This document shows positions 37,161 to 49,265 of a DNA stretch of 64,000 nucleotides, piece by piece. Below the pieces are notes generated by a model that ran no database searches, was not told the origin of the DNA, and saw nothing but the letters and a program-made list of their open reading frames with translations. The translations under genes were made by a program, and so were the position numbers. This stretch comes from Stichopus chloronotus. Lineage: Eukaryota > Echinodermata > Holothuroidea > Aspidochirotida > Stichopodidae. The stretch is from contig CM037838.1 in assembly GCA_021234535.1 (NCBI GenBank), positions 18,607,009 through 18,671,008 on the forward strand, given 5' to 3'. Each line of letters starts with the position of its first letter. The first letter of the stretch is position 1.

Positions 37161-40100
37161 CTGTAAGTTAAAAAAAACTGGAGTGAGTGTGTGTGTGACT
37201 GTAACGTTATGGACAGACAATGAGATGTAGGTCAAAACTCACATGGTAACCCAACGACATTCTGAAAAAGTGATTAATTTCACTACATATTAGGATGTTT
37301 ATGAATGCATTGGTCTAATATCCATGTCAGTATGATCTACTAATTAGGCTCATTGCACAATAAGTCTGCCTGAAATAACACAAAATGTATACTCGTGCAC
37401 ATGCATGCTTCCAGGCTCATGCCATAGGGCTTACTGGAAAGGACGCATAAAGTTTGGAAATTTAGTGTGTATGTCATGTTTGAGCTAGTGTCCTGAATTT
37501 TTAGTTCTGATCCACAAGTTTGGATACCTCTCCCCTAACCCTTTGATAAAATCAGGTACATGGTTCTGACATTTTTGGTTATCCAACTAAGCACTATAAT
37601 AAGGAGCAACTGCTGCATAGCTGACTTCAGCAGAACTTCTTCATAGACAAAATTTTCAAGATCTTAACAGGATGGTCTAGCCACAAATTTAGCTTGGATA
37701 TTTTGAAGAGTAAGTTTATCCAACCATTCTGGTGAAACTTCGATTCAGTTCCCATGTGTGGTTCTCAAGATATTCATAGTTGAAGTTATCCCCTTTTCTA
37801 CCAACTGTAAACTTGAGGCAAGCAGGAGTGACATCACCTCCTCACATGGCTGAATAGTCTTTTGTTTTCTTTATTATTGAATTTATTATTGTGACCTTGA
37901 AATCAATAGGTGATCAGCTTAGGTACTGGTTATGTGAAGGTCGCAAAACTATCATACCCATCATACATTCACATTGTGATAGCACTACATATTGAAGTAT
38001 TAAATTTGGTGTAAATTTTAAAGAAAAACATAAGATGCTTTATCAGTGTGGGGAGATGACATCACTCCTGCTTGCTTCAAGTCAACTGTCGATAGCAAAT
38101 CTGGCAACTTCAACTGCTCATATCTCCAGAACCACACATGGGAATTGAATGGAAGTTTCACTGTAATGGTCAGATTAACTTACTCTTCAACATATCACAG
38201 CTATATCTGTGGCTAGACTATCCTTTTAAGTTCATCCCAAAGGAGACATTTAACAAGCAGTTCAAAACATTACTTTCAATCACTTTCAATAGTGGTTGTA
38301 ACTTTCAATCAAGCATCATATACTATCTAAAAAGCGATAAAATAAAGAAGGACTCAGAGGACTTGGTCTCTGACTTTCCATTTGTCAATCCTTTCCTTGT
38401 TCCTAACTTAAGAAAAGGACACATGGATCACAGTGACACCAAGGTGGCATTTTATCCAACACAGCAGCAATAAAGCATGAAAATACAGATATTTCGCTGC
38501 ATCATTATCTCCATACAAACTTCTTGTCAGTGAAGTGCAGCAAGGGCAAGTTATGTAACCCTCTGCAGATCACTGCACTGGCAATGGTATGCAGATTCAG
38601 TGCATTAATGATGTGGCTTTTTCATCAGCATATTTTGCTTTAACTTTAAAGGAGAAGGAAACCCTGGGAATATATTCATCAAAATAAAGCAGAAGTGTTT
38701 GACAAACATCTTCCCAAAGTTTCATTCAGAGATATTGTTTCCTATCCAAGTTACACACTTTTGAAATTCAAAGAAGGGTGCTGCCATTTTTGCCTAAGTT
38801 GAATGTAAAACAACTTGAGTAAGTCTAATAATGATGTCACATAACCACTGATAGCAAAAATTTTAATGCATTTCTTTATATTCTTTTCCTATTATTTCTA
38901 TCAATCCGAAACACACTTGTACACATTTTGTGTTGAATTACTGAGGTGTATCATGCAATAATCAAATCATTAATACTATGACTTGAATCTATGCATGACT
39001 GTTAAAATTTAGTGACAATGAAATATAAAGAAAAACAGAAGCTTTTCAATCACATGTGGTCTAGTGATGTCATCACATTTTCAAAATGGCAGCTTCCTGA
39101 TAATTTTCTATGAATATTACAAGTTGCAATATCTTGGAAAGTAAGCAACGTATTTAACTGAAATTTGGTGATGGTGTTCACCATATGTTAGTCTCTCATT
39201 TAACATTGTCAAAAGTGGTGACTTGCCTTCTCCTTTCACCTTGACGATTGCTTTTCCTTGATGATACAGCAACAATGCTGAACAAATTTATCAATCAACG
39301 TGGGAAAGGTGGAACTGAAATGGTGGGAAATGAGTGATGCATGATAGATTGTCATCTTGTACATTTTGAATCTATTTTTTATTGTCTTGTATATTTGTTT
39401 GTTCCTTACATTATCGTTTCTTCTTTATTTTAATGTGACCTGACCACAACAAGCCTTGCTTTTGACGAGGCCATCTTTACTTGCTGATCAAATTGTTAAT
39501 CTATTTGTTGAAATAATATATCTACTCCATTTGTATGAGCATCATTATTTTCCATCCATTAGCTGAATATTGTGAATATGAATCATTTCCATCGAAATCA
39601 ATCGCAACCAAAACGTTTTCGCCGGTTTGAGGATACAATCAACCATTTCTGTGTAAATTTGTACGTTTGATTGTAGATCAACATGCACAGACAGCTCTTC
39701 ATGAATATTGATCAGGTTCTATATTGAATGTCAAAGTGCGTGACCCTCAAGTGTAAACAACCCCAGTCAATCTACGATCAAACGCCGGCATTCACCTGGA
39801 CATAGGGCTTCAGATCCTCTGGCTTCCACTTCTCCCAGTCTGCTTCAGTAACCATACCAGATCTGGGAAAAAGAAAAAGAGGAAATATCCTGAGAAAGTT
39901 GTTAATGTTACTTTGGTTGCAGGGATGCCTTTTCCATAAGAGCTAATTAAAAGACAGAAGAAAAATGTAATTACCCTTTTGCTACAGAGGTTCAAACATA
40001 TCGAATGGTTTTATGTTTCAACAAATGTGAATAAGGATTTCTGTTTAAGAATCATTGCAATGTGGTACGAGAGCCTAGGAAATTTTTTAGGAAACTTGGG

Positions 40101-43100
40101 AAATTACACAAACTTAACTATCAGTCTTCCAAAACTTTGTTTTGTATTGTCATACATGTTAGAGCTTGATTCAGACAAATTTTTGGTTCTAACATTCAGA
40201 CATTTTTTTTACGTCATCTTATGGATAATACAAATTTTTGTGATTTAATGCATACTCAATCTAAGGGTTGGTTATTCGATAAAACTGAGTATGAAATACT
40301 GTGAAAAAACTGTGTAGGGACTGTATCACAGACTTTGTCATTGCATGTATCCAAACCTAACACCAGTCTAAAAATGGAAAGGCTTTATGACAACAGTCTG
40401 CTGTCAGTTATTAAAACTTTCAATTTTTCCTCTCTGCATTATCTTCTGCTATTACCAATCATGTGAGGCAACATAATACTTACTTTTCAAATTCCCATTC
40501 CATTTGACTTGACATTGTATTTCCTACTGATAAACATTTCATTACAACTCTTCATGAAAATTGTATATATGGAAGACATCAGTGACAGCATAGCAACTGT
40601 TTCATGGCTGACCTTGGAAAAAGTTCCTCAGTGAGAAAAATGTTTTCTACATTTGGACACAAAATTTACTTAACAAAAAACACATACATCACTGAGGTGA
40701 TTTGAAAAGAAACTAAAGTACTTTTCAATATTTTCAAACAATTGTAATATACAATCAATAAATCGACCTGACATATTGGAGTTTAAAGCATTGGTCTCCA
40801 TTTGAAGTTACTTGTTTGAAAGTTGCTCAAATAATTTGAAAGAGAGGAACATGGACAGCTAAATACACCGAGATCGTAGTATATAGAGAACATCAAGGCA
40901 ACAAAACAAAATGCCTTTCATGGAGACTTACGTCTGTAAGTTCTCGTGAGGAAAGAACTACGGTGTGAAGTGGCATTACAATGCAAACCCTTTCCATGAA
41001 TATCAAATTTATGATGCAGGTGAACCATACACATTCTTTGTCTGATTCTTTAAAACTTATTCCAGGTCTACTCGATGACATTTTTTTCTCTGTCCTGAGC
41101 AGCGAATGAGAGCACTGCTGGCCTCAATCACTCACTGTTGTGAAGCAAGCCTGTGTTGTTTTCATCACTGCACTGTATGCCAATGTATATGAGTGGACTT
41201 TTTTGGCCGCCCCAAAACATGATCATGCAGTAAAATGTCCTGCCACTGACATCCATGGCCAAATAAAATCTATTTTCCGATCATATATACTGCGTGCACC
41301 TCAGAGATGAAGTATGAAGGCAAATGAAAGCAGAAGAAAGACCAAATGTTGGCGCTTAGTATAAGTAGCAGGTGAATGGACTCACAGTTTGCAATAGACA
41401 TTTTCGTAGGAAGCAGCCTCTGTCATCTGTTGTTTCCATTCATCGATCTCCTTATCTTTTATTTTCGGCTTTGCGAGATGGTCGATCACGAAGGTGAGTT
41501 TGGGAAATTTTGAAGCGAGTTGAGGAGCATAATGCAGCAGGTGCGGTCTGAGAAACAACAGGAACAAAGGGAACAATGTTGATAAACAAAGACAGGAAAT
41601 ACTCCACATATTTCACCCATCCCTCCTCCCATCCCCCATCTTGTCAAGACTTGTCAAACATGTCATAAAGAGAGAGGAAATGCATTTGCTTCAGGTGAAC
41701 TCATTTTACAGCTTTGGATAAACACAGGTTTCATATGCTTATCTCCTCACAGTTTCCACAAAATCCTCCATAATATGTTTGACGTTGCCAACTTTTCATG
41801 AAGGAAAATGCAACATCAAAATGGTGTAAATACTGTGGGGAATAAAAATATTGGAATATTGCTTCAGAGACACTAGTATGTCCAATTCCTCCTAAGATGC
41901 TCCTTGAATAATTTTCATTTCTTTATTCTTTTTTTTTGGGGGGGTTTGTTGCCACTTTAATGTCAAGCATTGAAACGTACATCATTTTTTGAAATGAAAT
42001 ACGACAGTGTCCAAAAGCAGCAAGCATGTGACATCAATGCGATTGTCAAAATTCTATTGGTGGTTTGTTACTCGTTGCTAGTGTGCAGCCTGAGGATGAA
42101 AGATGTAACCATGTTATACACATCTGCAGTGCTTTTCCTTACAGATGTATTCACTACTTAATATTTAAGTCTGACGTGGGCTCTTTTCTTGCACCATCCA
42201 TTTTGTGCGGAATAGGAAGACTTTGCAGAAAACTGAAGTATCATTTTGCAACCTTATCTGCAGTTGGCAGGACACCTACTTTAAGAGGAGGTCAAAGGTC
42301 AGACCGTATTTCTCCACCAGTTTCAGTCCTTCGTGGACGTCTTCTCGTCCCAGCCAATTGGGGGACTCCAGTGCTGTGATGTGGCGAAGACCAACGAATC
42401 GATCGTTCTCTGCATACTTTTGGAGAACCTTTTCAGCCTGAAAGGATGAATAAATTTAACATAAGGTAAACACAGTCAAATGCTGACCAAGTTACTTCTA
42501 TGACTTTTCATGTTATATTAAAGTTAGTCCTCAGGTGACTGGCGGCACGGAGGCATCCTTCCTGGGGTGGGGGGGGGGTGCCAAGGGTCAAGTTTTGCCC
42601 ATCATCAATTACATGGTAGGTAAAGCTGTGGGAAGACTATCCAAGCAGAGGGCCACCGTAAGTTTGGGTTAATTAACATATATCACATAAAGTTTTGGTT
42701 TACTTAGTTGCCACGGTAACATGCTGCCCGGCTTCCGTCGGATCGTGCGCGGCACTCGACAGGACTCGATCAGACCCTATTTGGTCTACAGTGTGAATTC
42801 AGTATTTATTTAATGTACAAGATACAAACAAGATATAAACTGGATAAGAGAAATATTACTCACATAGTGGTTGAATGAACACTTACATCAGGGGCGGTCA
42901 GATCTACCCATCCCACTACTCCGACTATCCAGTTGTGCTTTTGAGTGAACTCCAAAACCCAATCTAGGAATAACAAAAGATGACAAGAAACCTGATGAAG
43001 CTCCAAATGAATTTATGATAGCTTAATAACATTGACATTGATATCATTACCTAATCTACTCTGCAGAAATGGTCAACGTTCTCTCGACGTAGATGTGGAT

Positions 43101-46100
43101 TTAAATTACTCAAAATCAATTCCCTTCTCCTGCTGCGAATAGCTTGAACATGAGGCACTTCAGAAAGAGTTGACAAAATGGTTCCCATTCCCCAATTAAA
43201 CTGTGATTGCTTACTCTGCTTTCACAAAGAGAAAAGAAGTCCCAACCAACAAAAGGGGCACAATTTTGTCTCTTCAGAGATAAATAGAAACAGTACATAG
43301 TGGCTTTAAATTTAAGTTCTACTCACAACTTTTTAATGGAAACATTTTTCTGGTACTGCAAGTGATCAGTTACGACAGTTACAGTTAGTTCTGTTACACC
43401 TGAAAAGTTAAAGTGACAAGATGAAAGCAGGGACGTGTCTTTAGAAGGAGGTACAACGCTTTGTGGACATATGTACAGCCGCCAAGTTCACTCCGGTAAT
43501 CTATCTTTTGTATCGTACTTGAGATTTCTATAGGACTTAAAGATGATTAGAAAGTAAAGTATGGTATCTGTCGTCTGCTACAGTTACGGCTTGAGTAAGG
43601 AGATTTCTGAACTGCAATAGCAGTCGTCAAGAGAAAAATGTTTTTTTGCCTAGGTGCCACACGGTGCCACATATAACAGTACAACACCTAGGTTGTATGT
43701 ACAATGTCACAATACGACAAGAAATCTATGTCTGTCTATTTCAGGAAGCATCTAGTTGACAATATCTTAGACTTCTGCCTCTTCAGGTTCATTTGGACAC
43801 GATAACTTGTTAACATCAGGGACAAATTTATTCATTTATGTTAACTATACAGTCATTTCAAGTTGAGTGCCACCTTCTCTGAAAATGTTGGCTGCTAAAC
43901 ACCTGGCTTCAAAGCATTGTTCTGAGCGATCCTAATTGTCTAAGGATTAGTTGACTTAAATGACATTGCTGGGTAAATGATATTGAACTGGAATCACCCA
44001 ATAAAGGAATGACACATCTCTGAGGCAATTAAGCAGCTTATCTTCACTCGACTTGGTGGATCTTAAAGTACTAGCAGTAATTAAATTTTCCATCCAATCT
44101 CCTTCTAATGAGTAATGACACCTCCCTGACGAAAGTATGTCCAACTTAAAAAAAAAAAATTAGTCTCATAACTAAGCAGATGATTAGCAAAGCAGTGAAC
44201 AAACAAAGGGGTATCATAAATGAACGACATAGTCAGGAAAAGTGTAAGTGTTTGGGTCTTCAAGAAAGAGACATTATTTACCATTTTCTTCCACTGTGCC
44301 ATTATGCACCTGGACAAATATTGCATTTTTCACAGCTGGTACTTCCCTTGGCAGCACCCAGATAATCCTCTGGTAGAAAATTTTTGTAGAGTCTTGGAAT
44401 ATCTGATGTCGGCCACTGATAATTAAATTTCTTAACATCCCAAAAGTCTAGAAAAACAAATGAAATAATGAGAACAGTTTTGGAACACTTTAACAGGATT
44501 CTCAGACAGAACTCGGAGTGAATTCACAACCCATTTTGCATTGCCATTAAGTAAGGGGTCAAACTTACAGGTCATGTGACATGAAAATGTCACTTTGTAG
44601 TATTAGATGTACTAATCATTGAAATTGTTGAAAATAGCCACAAATTCCATCAAAATCCATTGAATATTGTTGATTTTACAGGACAAATTCATGTCTCACA
44701 CCTGAATCATGAATAAGCATTGGCTTTGTATGCAAATTTGTGACGTCAAGAGATGGACTCCTGTGATATGTCTTATGTTATACGTTGTTTATTTAGACTT
44801 TATTCCAAGGACAATTGAGAATTTTATACACCCAGAGAGTTTAATATTTGCAACATGTATTTGCTTCTTCAAAAATATCGATATCACTTACAGTGTGAAA
44901 CCCCATGCTGTAATTAAGAGATATATAAAAAAATTAAGAAGAAGATACTGACACTGTGCTACACTCCACGCCATCTGTTTTGCATATTCATCAAATTGTT
45001 GACATATGTTAGTCAGAAGTCACATCTTAAAAACAGTACTAGATACAGATATGAACAAAATTCCAATGAACTGTCATTCAGGCTTTCACTCTGGAACTTC
45101 TGAATGAAACTAGCTCTTTTCTGGATGCATGTCACATGACCTTTGACCGCTATCAGATACATCACTGAAAATTGAAGGGAAATGAGGAAATGCACCGCTA
45201 TGGAATGTGACAAAAAGAGCTTTGAATCACTGTTAAACCATTCAGTCTCACCACTAAACATCTGCAAAGCTTCATCTGCTCAGAACAATACACACAAAGA
45301 TGAGCACAAAACGATTTACAGAAAGATACATCATCTGAAGTACTTTTAAAGTTTGGTTGAGCGAATCACTCTCGAGTGACAAATAACTGAATTTCTATCA
45401 GTGAGAAACCTATTTGTTGAAAAGAAGATCAACATAGGCGGTAGGCCCTGTTTCCTCATTTTGCATACTGTACATACTGTACCCTCCAAGTTTGAAATTG
45501 ATGCAACATGTCTTTCCTGAGATACTGCAGACATATGACTAAATTTTCTGTAATAATATTGTTTTCACAGATTTTATGAACAGTTTGTGACACACAATAC
45601 TGTAGTACAATGGTCTACTTCCACATTCAGGCTAGGTAGTAGTTGTTACAGAGTATACCAAATAGACAATTATTCTATTGTAAAAATAAATGAAGTGCAC
45701 CACTGAGGATGCCATTGGCACTTTTAAAGGGGGAACTTTGCTTCAGGAGACTACTCATCCATTGGACAACATGAGTGAATTTGGTCATCTGACATGATTT
45801 TAACTTGTCTTGGATGACCATTCAGTTTCAGGCCTAATCACTGGAAACTCACAGAATTTTGTATAAATTTACAGCCAATCACTGAATATTGTGGAACCTG
45901 TCCTTATAAATACAAAAATTGCCACTCTACTGTTACTCCATTTACGCTTTGTTCGCAGTCCAATGATACTGTGTACCTGTAGAGGAGGCACACATTACGA
46001 CATTACTTGAAAGGGACTATGACTTTTTTCTTATTTCTTTCGTTGTGTGTACAGTCAAACACAATTATCATTCGAACTGAATCATCCGAGGAATTTTTGC

Positions 46101-46375
46101 AGCAGGCCTGGAGCCAGACAAGGTAATGAAAGGGGAGGTAGCAAAAACTTTTCCGGGTGCCAACAATTTTTTTCAGAGGGGGCAGAACGGGTAAAAATGC
46201 ACAGTCCTATGGAAAATTTCAAATTTTCTGGGGGTGCATGAAGGCACTATTCAGGAGCATTACTCCCCTGGCTACAGGTCTGTACTGCATCCCCAAAAGG
46301 AACCAAAAGAAGTTAACTGCGAAATCACTTACGGACATGTGTGTCCACGACTGGAGCTGTGAATGTGGACGCCAT
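36945..46375 (-). CDS. Amidohydrolase-2 / L-fuconolactonase-like enzyme, seven exons
   Basis: Predicted TIM-barrel metal hydrolase of the COG3618 / PF04909 group, which opens sugar lactones such as L-fucono-1,5-lactone or related cyclic esters in the cytosol. Exons in order are 46333-46375, 44282-44447, 42887-42963, 42280-42437, 41386-41547, 39796-39862 and 36945-37160. All junctions are GT-AG and the phases agree, giving about 295 residues, the usual family length. Motifs seen are DTHVHFWD (metal-binding His-x-His), IVGVVGWVDLTAPD, FVGLRHITALE, LTFVIDHLAKP, VYCKLSGMVTEADW and CMYGSDYPVF (barrel-end Asp). There is no signal peptide. One extra base in exon 2 (near 44345-44347) breaks the frame. 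Substrate is unknown. Such genes are common in bacteria and patchy in animals. Confidence 0.9.
37668..38225. mobile_element. TTAA-flanked long-arm foldback element
   Basis: Flanked by TTAA on both sides (37664-37667 and 38226-38229). The terminal arms are about 190 bp each and about 75-80% matched when one is inverted: the left end reads CAGGATGGTCTAGCCACA and the right end inverse reads AAGGATAGTCTAGCCACA. Inner matches include GAAGAGTAAGTT, CCCATGTGTGGTTCT and GCAAGCAGGAGTGA. The spacer is about 180 bp. It sits in intron 6 of the amidohydrolase gene. No coding capacity. Confidence 0.9.
38650..39234. mobile_element. TTAA-flanked MITE, AGGAGAAGG family
   Basis: The left end is TTAA|AGGAGAAGGAAACC; the right end is GACTTGCCTTCTCCT|TTCA, an inverse of AGGAGAAGGCAAGTC with a mutated target site. 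The inner arms are only weakly matched (GCTGCCATTTT occurs in both). It lies in the same amidohydrolase intron as the element at 37668-38225. Confidence 0.8.
39796..39862 (-). CDS. Amidohydrolase exon 6
   Basis: Acceptor TTTTTCCCAG|A. Reads (L)SGMVTEADWEKWKPEDLKP and YVQ, ending phase 0 at CAG|GTGAAT. This is the SGMVTEADW segment after VYCKL. Confidence 0.92.
41386..41547 (-). CDS. Amidohydrolase exon 5
   Basis: Acceptor TTTCTCAG|A. Reads PHLLHYAPQLASKFPKLTF, VIDHLAKPKIKDKEIDEW and ASYENVYCK. VIDHLAKP is the signature strand of L-fuconolactonase-like proteins. Donor CT|GTGAGT. Confidence 0.93.
42280..42437 (-). CDS. Amidohydrolase exon 4
   Basis: Acceptor CTTTCAG|GCT. Reads AEKVLQKYAENDRFVGLRHI, then TALESPNWLGREDVHEGL and KLVEKYGLTFDLLL. 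The GLRHI motif is typical of the family. Donor AAA|GTAGGT after two bases of Lys. Confidence 0.92.
42887..42963 (-). CDS. Amidohydrolase exon 3
   Basis: Acceptor ATTCCTAG|AT. Reads (D)WVLEFTQKHNWIVGVVG then WVDLTAPD, the strand-2/3 region of the barrel. Ends phase 0 at GAT|GTAAGT. Confidence 0.9.
44282..44447 (-). CDS. Amidohydrolase exon 2, with one extra base
   Basis: Acceptor TTTTTCTAG|AC completes His. The exon then reads FWDVKKFNYQWPTSDIPRL, YKNFLPEDYLGAAK, and after one extra base VPAVKNAIFVQVHNGTVEEN. The length of 166 is one more than the flanking phases require. The surplus lies in a GGG run (plus-strand CCC 44345-44347): with two G the reading is AAKEVPAVKNAIF, as expected for the family. 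The donor is ATG|GTAAAT. Confidence 0.85.
44579..45142. mobile_element. AGGTCATGTGACATG-family MITE, copy 2
   Basis: Same ends and body as the copy at 19702-20673 without the nested insertion. The flanks TTAC and TTGA are one-base variants of TTAA. It sits in amidohydrolase intron 1. Confidence 0.85.
45176..45440. mobile_element. AGGGAAA-family MITE, copy A (partial)
   Basis: Begins TTGA|AGGGAAATGAGG and aligns with 50364-50708 and 55576-55920 through TTAAACCATTCAGTCTCA, GCTTCATCT and ACTGAATTTCTATC. The right end is degraded. In amidohydrolase intron 1, 33 bases from the element at 44579-45142. Confidence 0.7.
46333..46375 (-). CDS. Amidohydrolase exon 1 (start)
   Basis: Starts at the ATG at 46375-46373 in good context (AAGATGG) and encodes MASTFTAPVVDTHV plus one base. 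The donor is C|GTAAGT at 46332. Confidence 0.85.
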
Positions 46376-47309
46376 CTTGAAAGGAGCTGATAAAACGAAA
46401 AAAGATTACTAATGGTAAAAGACAGAAGTTATTCCAAGACCTGAGGTACAGATGGAATATGAACCTAATGTAACAACCCCATAAATTTCAGTATTAGTGA
46501 AAAAGGGAATGATGATAATATGCAACTGAAGATGATACGAAGCCTACACTTCAAAAAGTTGAAATACAGCATGGCATGCAAGTGGTCCTGCTATGTCAAC
46601 CTGAATCAGTTTGAAATTAGTGTAACTGCATTACAAAATTGTGTTCGAACCTATCTAAAATGCAGCGAGTTCGTGGTAGTTTCATAGTTTGTGAGTTTAA
46701 GCATTGACAGAGAAATGAAATGATATGGCACTTGTTCAGTTTTAAAGTTGAATGTATATACACTGTAGGAATGATGACACACAATATCCTTTGACGTGCC
46801 GTCCAGTGATATCGCCCTCACATTGTCATGGCTTCACTAGACTTTAAACACTATATTGGGTGGGTTGCTAGATTCTACTCCACTATCAAAGGAGTCACAA
46901 CTCCTCTTGAATTTTATAAACCATAATGACATTTATGAAGATTGTTTTAACGATTTCTTTGTGTTTTAAGTTTAATCAATTACAATTTTAAATATTGTAA
47001 TGTAAAGCTTTTTCACATTTCTGGTTTTCCCAATTGGACTTAGCGGCCTACAGTATGTCTGACAATGTAGATTATTATGAAGAAGTCATGCGAGTCTGAC
47101 ACATCAACACCAGTTTGAGGCCCTACATTGCCTTTTTCATAATTCCCTGCTCAAAATCTAACGCTATATGTGTGCATCAGTCACAAGTACGTTCAGAGCC
47201 TGTGACTGTTCAGGTTACCAGTACAAGACTCCAACAATATCAGACTTGCCCAAGAGTAACAAAGACTTGTTTAGCAAAATAATGAGAGGGCGTTTGTCCA
47301 TTTCTACGG
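46376..47309. other. Amidohydrolase 5' flank, gene-free
   Basis: Upstream of the amidohydrolase start. Contains no recognised exon. A GGGGGCAGAAC / GGGGGTGCATG-type degraded repeat lies inside the gene's first intron near 46130-46270. No TATA box could be assigned. Confidence 0.45.
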
Positions 47310-47820
47310 TAACAAGTGACCCTCCACCACTCCAAGGTTTGGAAAATATGGAAAAAATGTGAACTAAAATACCCCCACCATCTATTAAAAAAAAATGACA
47401 ATGGGAGTTCAGACAATTTTGTGCTCAATGTCCATGCCAGCTGAAGACCAGTTATTTGCTGTTCTTCAAATATTCCCACTCTATTGACTCTAAACTAGCA
47501 CACTGAATGTATACTCTTCAGCATATATACGCACGCATGCAATCAAATATGCTAACAATGAATCAGGTTTCGAGCTGAAGAAAAAAATAAAGCAGATGAG
47601 AAATGAACAATACAATGAACACATTAAGAGACCAAAAGCCAAAAATGTAATGAAAAGCCCCATAGCAGACACTATTACTGTACCACTAATGCAACAACAA
47701 AAACTTACATTATAGATTAGGGGGCAAACTGGTATGCGCTTCGGGGTGAACTGGTAGGTCTTTGCGGGGGCACTGGTAAACAGTGCGGGGCGAACTGGTT
47801 ATTTGGGGGCAAACTGATCC
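47310..47820 (+). repeat. Dispersed repeat, copy 2 of 2
   Basis: Matches 24880-25930 in the same orientation and order, in a shorter form. Ends in repeated GGGGCAAACTGGT / GGGGTGAACTGGT units. Confidence 0.65.
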
Positions 47821-48940
47821 TAGTTAGTTAGGCCTAGGCTACAGTATGCCACAGACCTATTCACTTAGTTTTACATCAACTTCATTCTGAGAACAATGGA
47901 TCACATGCCACCTGGCAGGTATACAAGTCAGGGAAGGGTAGTTTAGTGTACGTAATATACCACCATTGGGTTCCAGCGAGTTATCCAGTGAGTAAACATT
48001 CTGTGGTTTCTTTCTTGTAATTTGCACCCGTAATCCTTACCACTTGCTTGAGTGCATACATGTATAGGGCAAATAAAGCTAAACTTGTCTTGACACAAGA
48101 GATAAATTGTGGTCAGTTCCTTATTAGTTTCACTCCGCATCACCGAATAGGGTCAATCATATGTGAAGGAAGGGGGGGGGGGCTGAGGGGTTGTTTGAAT
48201 TTGCCTGTCGCATATACAGTAGGCCTATGCTTCACTGTGATTTCAATGCGCAGGGCTAAATTTGAGACGAGTTAATGTGTAACCATCACTCAGTTTAGGT
48301 ACAATGTATTAGCTGAAAGGTCAGGCAACCTGTTTACAATTTAAGGCCTTGACAGTCATACACACGTTTAGAATAATAGGCTATAACCTTAGTAATACTT
48401 ATATACTAGGACTCGAAGCTAGGCTAGATCTATGACTTATAAGCAATTGAGTCAATTTACTAATAACTAAAAGCCATTAAATTAGGTAGGCCTAGGCTTC
48501 ATCATACATGTTAATGACAACACAAATTTCTAATTTTAGTTTTGATAATCCTGCCTGAAGTGTAACAGCTGGTTCTATCACACACCATGCAAACACTGGT
48601 GAGACTGAAAAGTGAGGTACTGTACATATTATCACACCACTACACGTAAACATAGTTGAAATACATGACGAATCATGTGCAGTTAACATACCCCGTTTAA
48701 TGATTTAAGTACAATGTATATTTGCGTTTCAGATTGCTTGATGTGGATTCATGGCCCCTGGTCGGAAACACAGGCGTCCCCCACATAGTACTACTAGCGT
48801 AGGCTATGCTCTGCAGCTATTAGTTTAGCTAAGTAGAAAGAAGGATCAGGAGGGGGCAATTAAGTCCTCATCAAGGACCATGAACAAAAAAAAAAACCCA
48901 AACAGGAAAAAGGTACAATTAGAAAGCCAAAAGGCTGAGT
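47821..48940. other. Gene-free stretch
   Basis: No exon supported. Contains a G-run at about 48172-48182 and two TAGGCCTA-type palindromes near 48222 and 48487. Confidence 0.45.
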
Positions 48941-49265
48941 GATTCCTTGCCTCATGATGTATATTGTAACAAACATGAATCGCCCACATGACAAGCATGA
49001 GATCCCACACACTTATCCTACTTGAGATACCATCTTAGTAAGGTCAAAACTTTTTGAAATCTTGTGACCCAAATGACCTTTCACCTCCACTTAAAACAAT
49101 AGGGATCACCTACCCTATATGGCCATCAACATGCTAAATATGAACAATTCACAAGCTAAGTATGAGATCCCTCACATTTATCACCCTTAAAATATCACGT
49201 CTACAAGGTTTTGACCTTTTGTCACCCCAAATAACCTTTGACCTCCACAAACATGAGAAAACTCC
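48941..49265 (+). repeat. TGACCTTTGACCTCCAC array, block 1
   Basis: Opens with GATTCCTTGCCT, then two diverged units containing AAGTATGAGATCCCTCACA, TTATC, GTCTACAAGG and AA(T/A)(G/A)ACCTTT(C/G)ACCTCCAC. The same family appears at 50880-51271 and as a fragment near 59350-59470. Confidence 0.8.
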
